Positions 58,415 to 64,000 of a DNA stretch of 64,000 nucleotides are shown here, one piece after another. Under the pieces are notes generated by a model. That model did not search any database, was not told where the DNA came from, and was given only the letters and a program-made list of their open reading frames with translations. The stretch lies in contig JBARXY010000012.1 of NCBI GenBank assembly GCA_049647585.1, positions 96,282 through 160,281 on the forward strand, read 5' to 3'. Position numbers and translations under genes: made by a program. Position 1 is the first letter of the stretch. Every line of letters begins with the position of its first letter. The DNA is from JAGQSZ01 sp049647585 (GTDB lineage: Bacteria; Actinomycetota; Acidimicrobiia; Acidimicrobiales; Microtrichaceae).

Positions 58415-58849
58415 ATGCGAGTTTCAGGAATTCTGTCTGTCAAGGGATCGGACGTGGCGACAATTCGCCCCGACGAGTCCGTCGAAATTGCGGCCGAACA
58501 ACTAAAGGTGCGCCGCTTCGGTGCTCTGGTCGTGACCGCTGCCGACGGAACGCTGCGAGGAATCGTCTCCGAGCGCGACATCGTGCACGCCGTGGCAAGC
58601 GAAGGTCCGTCGGTTCTCTCCAAGCCGGTCGAGGCGATCATGACCACCGATGTATGGACGTGCTCCCCTCATGACAGCGCCGAGGATTTGATGCGAACGA
58701 TGACAGACCATCGTGCACGTCACATCCCCGTCGTGGTCGACGGTGCCCTGGCAGGCCTCGTCAGCATTGGAGACGTCGTCAAGTCACGGCTGACCGAGCT
58801 TGAGGACCAAGCGCAGCATCTTCACGACTACATAACTACTGGCCGCTGA
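58415..58849 (+). CDS. CBS-domain-pair protein
   Basis: A 144-aa protein made of two CBS domains: VATIRPDESVEIAAEQLKVRRFGALVV, then GIVSERDIVHAV, and the second MTTDVWTCSPHDSAEDLM, then HIPVVVDGALAGLVSIGDVVKSRL. Such stand-alone pairs bind adenine nucleotides and adjust a partner. I start at the ATG behind GGGGGG, not at the earlier in-frame ATG. Partner unknown. Confidence 0.88.
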   Translation: MRVSGILSVKGSDVATIRPDESVEIAAEQLKVRRFGALVVTAADGTLRGIVSERDIVHAVASEGPSVLSKPVEAIMTTDVWTCSPHDSAEDLMRTMTDHRARHIPVVVDGALAGLVSIGDVVKSRLTELEDQAQHLHDYITTGR

Positions 58850-58879
58850 TAGTCAGTAGCGGCACGCTCGGCTCACAGC

Positions 58880-60640
58880 TCAGCGAGCGCTGCGGTGACG
58901 GTTGAGCGCCGAGACCACCGCGCGTAGAGACGCGGTGAGGATGCTCTCGTGCAAACCGACACCCCAGAAGACAACTCCGGACTCCGACTTCGCCTCGACG
59001 TAAGCCGCGGCGGTTGCATCTGAGCCACCCGAGATCCCACCCACGGCAATTGCATGCTCGGCGTAGTCGACGACATCGAGCCGCAGTCCATCCGCACCGA
59101 GGACCTCGTCGTCTCCGAGCGCATTCATGAACGCCGAGATAGGTCCGCCACCCGAGCCGTTCACGGTCCGGGGTTCACCGCCGACCACGAGTTGAGCGAT
59201 GACCGTCGCGCCGTCGTCGGTGGTTGTCACCTCGGCCGAGCGCAGTTTGACCAGGTCGTCGTGCTCGTCGAGGTACTCGGCACTGAACTCGGACCACATG
59301 ACATCGGGACTGATCTCGGTGCCGGAGTCCTCGGTGATGTGCTGGATGGTGCGTGAGAATTCGATCTGCAGTTTGCGGGGCAGATCAAGACCGTGCTCCG
59401 CCTTCATTACGTATGCGACCCCACCCTTGCCGGACTGGCTGTTGACGCGGATAACGGCCTCATAGGTGCGCCCTACGTGAGCCGGATCGAGGGGCAGGTA
59501 AGGAACTTCCCAAACCTCGTAGTCCCCCTTGGCCCGCCCAGCGGCGAGCGCATCGTTCTCGATCGCAGTGAGGCCTTTCTTTATCGCGTCCTGATGGGAG
59601 CCGGAGAACGCCGTGTAGACGAGGTCACCGACGTAAGGATGACGCTCATGTACAGGCAGCCGGTTGCAGTACTCGGCGGTGCGGCGCAGAGCGTCGATGT
59701 CGGACATGTCGAGCATGGGATCGACCCCCTGTGTGAACAGGTTCATGGCGAGGGTCACGACGTCGACATTGCCGGTTCGCTCTCCGTTGCCGAACAGGGT
59801 TCCTTCAACTCGATCGGCCCCGGCCATTACACCTAGTTCCGCGGCCGCAACAGCGGTGCCACGGTCGTTGTGGGGATGCAGCGAGAGCACGACCTGTTCG
59901 CGGTTCGCCAGGTTCCGGTGCATGTATTCGATCACGTCCGCATAGAGGTTCGGTGTGTACATCTCGACCGTCGCGGGCAGGTTGAGGATCAGCTTCTCGG
60001 TGGGATCCAACTCCAGTGCGTCCATGACGGCACCGCAGATTTGGATCGCATAGTCAGGCTCAGTTCCGGTGAAGGACTCCGGCGAGTATTCGTAGCGGAC
60101 TGCAGTGCTTGGGATTGTCGCCTCCAGTTTGCGGGCGAGCTTGGCTGCGTTGACCGCTATGTCGGTGATGCCCTCCTGGTCTTCGGCGAACACAACCCGC
60201 CGCTGCAGAATCGACGTCGAGTTGTAGAAGTGCACGATCGCCTGCTTGGCGCCGGCAATGGCCTCGTAGGTCCGTTCGATCAATTCGGATCGACACTGCA
60301 CGAGCACCTGGATGGTGACATCGTCGGGGATCAGATCCTCTTCGATCAGTTGGCGGACGAAGTCGAAGTCCGGCTGTGATGCCGACGGGAAGCCAACTTC
60401 GATCTCCTTGAAGCCCATCTTGACGAGCGTCTCGAACATCCGCCGCTTGCGAACCGGATCCATCGGGTCGATCAGGGCCTGGTTTCCGTCGCGCAGGTCC
60501 ACCGAGCACCACAGTGGTGCAGCTTCTATCCGCTTGTCGGGCCATGTCCGTGACGCCAGTCCCCCGCTGGGACCCTCGAGGGGAAGGAACGGCCGGTACC
60601 TGTCGAAGGGCATCTTCTTCGGTTGTACTGAATCGGCCAT
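58880..60640 (-). CDS. leuA: 2-isopropylmalate synthase
   Basis: A 586-aa actinobacterial-type LeuA. Catalytic domain: CSVDLRDGNQALIDPMDPVR, then LSLHPHNDRGTAV (metal His-x-His) and AGADRVEGTLFGNGERTGNVDVV. The C-terminal ~140 residues form the Leu-binding regulatory domain (VRLNSQSG-like VIRVNSQSGKGGVAYVMK region, ending GVVFWGVGLHESI). It condenses acetyl-CoA with 2-oxoisovalerate, the first step to leucine. A complete leucine attenuator lies upstream on the same strand. Confidence 0.95.
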   Translation of the reverse strand: MADSVQPKKMPFDRYRPFLPLEGPSGGLASRTWPDKRIEAAPLWCSVDLRDGNQALIDPMDPVRKRRMFETLVKMGFKEIEVGFPSASQPDFDFVRQLIEEDLIPDDVTIQVLVQCRSELIERTYEAIAGAKQAIVHFYNSTSILQRRVVFAEDQEGITDIAVNAAKLARKLEATIPSTAVRYEYSPESFTGTEPDYAIQICGAVMDALELDPTEKLILNLPATVEMYTPNLYADVIEYMHRNLANREQVVLSLHPHNDRGTAVAAAELGVMAGADRVEGTLFGNGERTGNVDVVTLAMNLFTQGVDPMLDMSDIDALRRTAEYCNRLPVHERHPYVGDLVYTAFSGSHQDAIKKGLTAIENDALAAGRAKGDYEVWEVPYLPLDPAHVGRTYEAVIRVNSQSGKGGVAYVMKAEHGLDLPRKLQIEFSRTIQHITEDSGTEISPDVMWSEFSAEYLDEHDDLVKLRSAEVTTTDDGATVIAQLVVGGEPRTVNGSGGGPISAFMNALGDDEVLGADGLRLDVVDYAEHAIAVGGISGGSDATAAAYVEAKSESGVVFWGVGLHESILTASLRAVVSALNRHRSAR

Positions 60641-60730
60641 GACGTGAACTTCCTGTCGTTGTTCGGGATTGGTGTTTGGAAATCGCTGCTTGCTCTGGCC
60701 TTGTTGTATTGCGACTGGATACCCGGCCTG

Positions 60731-60766
60731 AAAACCAAAGAACCTCCTGCAGGGACGCAGGAGGTT
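60731..60766 (-). terminator. leuA attenuator terminator
   Basis: On the minus strand AACCTCCTGC (60766-60757) pairs perfectly with GCAGGAGGTT (60750-60741) around a 6-nt loop, followed by CTTTGGTTTT. It lies 90 nt before the leuA ATG, after the leader peptide, as in leucine attenuation. Confidence 0.85.
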
Positions 60767-60768
60767 CG

Positions 60769-60791
60769 GCGAGCTGCGGATGCAGGCTCGC
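60769..60791 (-). promoter_or_regulatory. leuA leader hairpin (pause/antitermination stem)
   Basis: GCGAGC and GCTCGC arms plus CTGC/GCAG pairing form a stem beginning right after the leader peptide stop and just before the terminator. A ribosome stalled on the Leu codons would disturb it and change which stem forms. Confidence 0.65.
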
Positions 60792-60827
60792 CTAGTTCAG
60801 AAGGAGGAGGGCGCAGTTGAAAGCCAT
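60792..60827 (-). CDS. leuL: leucine leader peptide MAFNCALLLLN
   Basis: An 11-codon open frame: ATG GCT TTC AAC TGC GCC CTC CTC CTT CTG AAC TAG. It has four consecutive Leu codons just before the stop. It is followed at once by a hairpin and then the terminator before leuA, the standard design for translation-coupled leucine attenuation. A -10 box lies 7 nt before the ATG, so it is probably translated without a leader. Confidence 0.85.
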   Translation of the reverse strand: MAFNCALLLLN

Positions 60828-60834
60828 CGGTTAA

Positions 60835-60863
60835 ACGCTACCCCTCGACTCGACTCATTCCAA
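60835..60863 (-). promoter_or_regulatory. promoter of the leuL-leuA transcript
   Basis: On the minus strand TTGGAA (60863-60858), 17 nt, TAGCGT (60840-60835). The ATG of the leader peptide starts 7 nt after the -10 box. Confidence 0.65.
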
Positions 60864-60951
60864 GTACCCCGGCACGCCATCTCATCCAAGATGCTTCCCG
60901 GGGGCCAATGTCATTAGACCCGGACCCCGCACTGCGACACTCTTGACCCTG

Positions 60952-62115
60952 ATGCTTTCGGCTCCAAACGCTCGACCTGCAGTGCAGATCGGCCCCCTGC
61001 AGCTTGACCCACCTGTCGTTCTGGCACCCATGGCCGGTGTTACCGACGCGCCCTTCCGCGTTCTGTGTTCCGGCTTCGGCGGAGGGCTCTTCGTCAATCA
61101 GATGGTCACTGCCAGAGCCCTGCTGGAGGGGCACGCGACTTCATGGGAGCTGACCAGATTTCATCCTGCCGAGAAGGTCCGGTCTTTGCAGTTGTACGGG
61201 ACGGATCCAGTCACCCTCGGGGAAGCCGTTAGACGACTGGTGGGAGAGGACCGGGTCGATCACATCGATATGAATTTCGGTTGCCCGGCACCCAAGGTGA
61301 CCAGGAACGGTGGCGGAGCGGCCCTTCCATACAAGAGGCACCTCCTCCGCGAAGTGATCCGTTCAGCGGTACGCGCCGCCGAGAGCGAATCGACCGGACG
61401 TGACTCGGTACCCGTAACCGTCAAGTTCAGGCTCGGTATCGATGACGATCACCTGACCTATAGGGACACTGCGCTGATCGCCGAGGAAGAAGGTGCAGCA
61501 GCGGTCGCACTCCATGCCCGGACCGCTCTTCAGCATTACGCGCCGTCCGCGCACTGGGAACGGATCGCCGAACTGAAGGATCTCGTTCGGACCATCCCGG
61601 TGTTCGGCAACGGCGATGTGTTCTCCGCTGACGATGCCCTGTCGATGATGGATACCACCGGCTGTGACGGAGTAGTTGTGGGCCGCGGATGTCTGGGGAG
61701 GCCGTGGCTGTTCCGGGATTTGGACGCGGCCTTCGCCGGCAAACCCATTCCGGAAGCGCCGCGCCTGGGTGAGGTCATCTCGGTCATCCGACGCCACCTG
61801 GAGCTGATCATCGAATGGCAGGGAGGAGAGGACCGCCTGAACCACTTCCGCAAGCATCTTGCCTGGTATCTGAAGGGCTATGCGATAGGCGGAGGAGTTC
61901 GGGGTCGAGCTGCTCTTGTGTCGACCATGGCCGAGGTGAATTCTCTGCTCGATGAGTTGGATCCCGACCTCGAAGCTCCGGAGGGCGTTGAGAAGATCAA
62001 CCGCAGTCACTCCAGTGCTCAGCGTCGGGTGGCCCTGCCGGATGGTTGGTTGGACGATCCCGACCAGATCGTCGCACTCCCACGTGGAGCCGAGGCCTTG
62101 GTGTCGGGCGGATGA
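60952..62115 (+). CDS. dus: tRNA-dihydrouridine synthase
   Basis: A 387-aa TIM-barrel flavoprotein of the Dus family. Cys111 in MNFGCPAPKVTRNGGGAAL is the catalytic acid; LAPMAGVTDAPFRVL opens the barrel and FGNGDVFSADDALSMM and GRGCLGRPWLF bind FMN. It reduces uridine to dihydrouridine in tRNA. The ATG at 60952 is preferred to a TTG three codons earlier. Divergent from leuL-leuA, with the shared region carrying the leuA promoter. It overlaps maf in ATGA. Confidence 0.9.
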   Translation: MLSAPNARPAVQIGPLQLDPPVVLAPMAGVTDAPFRVLCSGFGGGLFVNQMVTARALLEGHATSWELTRFHPAEKVRSLQLYGTDPVTLGEAVRRLVGEDRVDHIDMNFGCPAPKVTRNGGGAALPYKRHLLREVIRSAVRAAESESTGRDSVPVTVKFRLGIDDDHLTYRDTALIAEEEGAAAVALHARTALQHYAPSAHWERIAELKDLVRTIPVFGNGDVFSADDALSMMDTTGCDGVVVGRGCLGRPWLFRDLDAAFAGKPIPEAPRLGEVISVIRRHLELIIEWQGGEDRLNHFRKHLAWYLKGYAIGGGVRGRAALVSTMAEVNSLLDELDPDLEAPEGVEKINRSHSSAQRRVALPDGWLDDPDQIVALPRGAEALVSGG

Positions 62116-62738
62116 GACTGACGCTCGCGTCAGCTTCGCCTCGCCGTCTCGAACTGCTGCAGCGAATTGGTATCTCACCCCAGGTGCTCGCCGCCGACGT
62201 CGATGAATCGGTGCTGCCGGGCGAAAGCCCATCCGACTACGTGATGAGAGTCGCGTTCGACAAGGCACACCGGGTAAGGGCTCTGATTGCCCGAGCCGGT
62301 TCGGACCCAGCCGTGGACTCGATAGTTCTGGCCGCTGACACCGCTGTGGTGAATAACGCCAAGACGTTGGGTAAGCCGGTCGATCGCGCAGATGCCGTGG
62401 CAATGCTCAACTCGCTGAGTGGCCGTACCCACGAGGTTCTTACAGCCGTCGTCGTCATTGACCCGGACGATGTCGAGCAGAGCGTCCTGGCTCGAGCGAC
62501 CGTTACCTTCGCAACTATCGACCGGCGCGAGGTCGACTGGTACGTCTCGACCGGTGAGCCACTGGACAAGGCCGGGTCGTACGCACTTCAAGGTATGGGC
62601 GGGGTTCTGGTCGAGCGGATCGACGGAGATCCAACAACGGTGATCGGGCTCCCGCTTCGCGACACCGTAGACCTGCTTCGAAGCGCAGGGCTGATCTGGC
62701 CGAACCCAACAGACGTGGCCATAGACGACGCTGGTTGA
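62112..62738 (+). CDS. maf: Maf-family nucleotide pyrophosphatase
   Basis: A 208-aa Maf protein: LTLASASPRRLELLQRIG (phosphate-binding start), LAADTAVVNNAKTLGKP, SYALQGMGGVLVERIDGDPTTVIGLPL. Members hydrolyse dTTP, UTP and modified NTPs. The start is the ATG that overlaps the dus stop (ATGA); codons upstream belong to dus in another frame. Confidence 0.92.
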   Translation: MRLTLASASPRRLELLQRIGISPQVLAADVDESVLPGESPSDYVMRVAFDKAHRVRALIARAGSDPAVDSIVLAADTAVVNNAKTLGKPVDRADAVAMLNSLSGRTHEVLTAVVVIDPDDVEQSVLARATVTFATIDRREVDWYVSTGEPLDKAGSYALQGMGGVLVERIDGDPTTVIGLPLRDTVDLLRSAGLIWPNPTDVAIDDAG

Positions 62739-62788
62739 TCAACTTTCCGGACTTCTCCCGATCTTCCATGGGACTTTTACCCAATTCA

Positions 62789-62817
62789 TTGACCATGGTT
62801 CAGGATTTTGTTAGAAA
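62789..62817 (+). promoter_or_regulatory. promoter of the PKD lipoprotein gene
   Basis: TTGACC (62789-62794), 17 nt, TAGAAA (62812-62817). Overlapping the -10 region, AAACTT and AAGTTT (62815-62830) form a small palindrome that may be an operator. Confidence 0.55.
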
Positions 62818-62862
62818 CTTCCTAAAGTTTGGCCCTTGGGGGGTCGACATAGGGAGGAATTG

Positions 62863-64000
62863 ATGTCGGTTCGCCGAATGATCTGGCCACTTGTTGGAGC
62901 AATGGCCTTGGTGGCACTCGCGTGCGTGCCACCGCCGGACGAGGGGGGCGGAACGACAACCACCCTTCCAAGTGGTGCGCCCAGCGCCATCGCGAGCGCC
63001 TCACCCTCGATTGGTGACGCTCCACTCGTCGTGCAATTCGATTCAGCTGGTTCCAGCGTTGGTACCGGAACAGGCCTCACCTACTCCTGGGACTTCGGCG
63101 AGGGAGGAGCAGCGGGCTCAGGTGCAACGACTTCGCACGTCTATGAGACGGTCGGAATCTTCACCGCCCAGCTCACCATGACGAACTCGGAAGGCAGTTC
63201 CGCATCGGCGCCGATCACCATCACGGTGAACCAGGATCCCAGCCCCAAGTTCTACGTCAAGACGACGGGAACAACCGGGGTCGACTGCGGTCCTCTCGCA
63301 AACCCTTGCTCGACGATCTCCGAGGCTCAGGCGAACGCCGTGGCCAACGACATCCACACCGTCCGGGTGGCGGGCGGAATCTTCGGACCGCTGACGCTCG
63401 CTTCGAACATGAGCATTGACGGTGGTTGGAACCAGAACTTCACCGACTACGGCGTAGGGGAAGTGACCACCATCAATGGCACGGGAACCTCACCTGCAGT
63501 CACCATCAACGGTGTTTCCAACTCCTCCCTGGCACGTGTCAGCGCCTTGGGCCTCAATCGCACATCCGGCAACGCAGTCGGAGTCCAGATCAGCGGAGCT
63601 TCCAACTCGATCACGATCGATGAAGCAATCGTCAGCGGCGGCGTCGGGCCGAACGCGACCGGCATCTTGGTGAGCGGAGCTTCCAACGTCGATATCAACG
63701 GCACCACGGTAAACAGCGGAGTCACCGTGGGCACTGGCAGCAGTGCATATGGCGTCCGTGTGCTCGGTCAGTCGACCGCCAATGTGACTTTCTCCAACGT
63801 GACTGCTGGGCCCGGCATCGCCGGAGTCAGCGCACCAGGCTCCACTCCGGGGCAGGCCTCAACTGGCGGTAACGGTGGTCGTGGCCAAGACTCGGGCGGC
63901 AACGGCGGCGGCGGCGGCGGCGGCGCTTACGTCGGCGGACGTGGCGGCAACGGCAGCGGTTACTCCTCGGGCGGCGCAACCGGTTCTAACGGCGCTGGTC
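62863..64000 (+). CDS. secreted lipoprotein with PKD domain and Gly-rich region (3' partial)
   Basis: The frame is open to the right edge; 379 codons are visible. ATG behind GGGAGGA. Lipobox VALAC (lipid Cys21). A PKD domain follows (residues ~40-120: PLVVQFDSAG, YSWDFGEGGAAGS, SHVYETVGIFTAQLTM). Then repeats of a right-handed beta-helix character (VTINGVSNSSLARVSALG, VQISGASNSITIDEAIVSGG, ILVSGASNVDINGTTVNSG) and, at the edge, a glycine-rich stretch (GGNGGRGQDSGGNGG) resembling cell-surface repeat proteins. Likely a large extracellular adhesin or polysaccharide-binding protein. Confidence 0.8.
   Translation, partial: MSVRRMIWPLVGAMALVALACVPPPDEGGGTTTTLPSGAPSAIASASPSIGDAPLVVQFDSAGSSVGTGTGLTYSWDFGEGGAAGSGATTSHVYETVGIFTAQLTMTNSEGSSASAPITITVNQDPSPKFYVKTTGTTGVDCGPLANPCSTISEAQANAVANDIHTVRVAGGIFGPLTLASNMSIDGGWNQNFTDYGVGEVTTINGTGTSPAVTINGVSNSSLARVSALGLNRTSGNAVGVQISGASNSITIDEAIVSGGVGPNATGILVSGASNVDINGTTVNSGVTVGTGSSAYGVRVLGQSTANVTFSNVTAGPGIAGVSAPGSTPGQASTGGNGGRGQDSGGNGGGGGGGAYVGGRGGNGSGYSSGGATGSNGAG

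Overview
The window is GC-rich, densely packed bacterial DNA and reads as chromosome from an actinobacterium, most likely of an Acidimicrobiia-like lineage (inference). The evidence is a BTAD/AAA regulator, a PimB-like mannosyltransferase, SufS-SufU, an actinobacterial-size LeuA with a leucine leader peptide, DUF2752, several CoA-ester enzymes, a P450, and many genes with a TANNNT box 6-7 nt before the start codon, which suggests leaderless transcription. I see no rRNA, tRNA, CRISPR array, phage gene or transposase.

Layout. 1-10.3 kb: a regulator cut by the left edge, a PimB-like glycosyltransferase, dienelactone hydrolase, an eIF2B-like protein, an L,D-transpeptidase, an autoregulated CsoR, a SpoU methyltransferase, CbiX, a VOC protein and an acyl-CoA dehydrogenase. 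10.5-13.35 kb: two toxin-antitoxin modules, Phd/VapC and DUF1778/GNAT; the second sits between 42-bp direct repeats. 13.35-17.4 kb: an MBL hydrolase, a TauE/SafE exporter and sufS-sufU behind a large palindrome, then pterin carbinolamine dehydratase. 17.5-25.1 kb: EVE-domain, PAS, DUF2752, secreted, gamma-carbonic anhydrase, flavin reductase, MBL, epoxide-hydrolase-like and methyltransferase genes, with several short tandem repeats. 25.2-33.5 kb: a GGDEF-EAL protein, then a probable (2S)-methylsuccinyl-CoA dehydrogenase and two malyl-CoA-lyase-family proteins (ethylmalonyl-CoA pathway logic), separated by a VOC-ArsR-AHSA1 operon. 33.6-38.6 kb: quinone oxidoreductase, an extracytoplasmic thiol pair (TlpA-like and DsbB-like), glutathione peroxidase, and a sigma factor with a membrane-anchored partner. 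38.6-41.5 kb: a P2A-type ATPase preceded by a yybP-ykoY (Mn2+) riboswitch. 41.6-58.8 kb: a GYF protein, lipoproteins, P450, ATP-grasp, two enoyl-CoA hydratases, an FGGY kinase, an arylsulfatase, an FAD oxidase, a GH3 lipoprotein and a CBS protein. 58.9-64 kb: leuA with an intact attenuator, dus-maf, and a PKD/beta-helix lipoprotein cut by the right edge.

The most notable regulation is not in the long reading frames: the leuA attenuator with an 11-residue leader peptide carrying four consecutive Leu codons, the Mn2+ riboswitch, the CsoR operator over its own -10 box, the palindrome at the sufS promoter, and the toxin-antitoxin cassette inserted in a divergent promoter with duplication of that promoter. 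A second theme is short tandem duplication at gene 3' ends in which each unit carries the stop codon (sufU/dehydratase, gamma-carbonic anhydrase, EVE gene, malyl-CoA lyase, glutathione peroxidase), along with low-complexity insertions inside otherwise conserved enzymes (CbiX, carbinolamine dehydratase, SufU, one enoyl-CoA hydratase).
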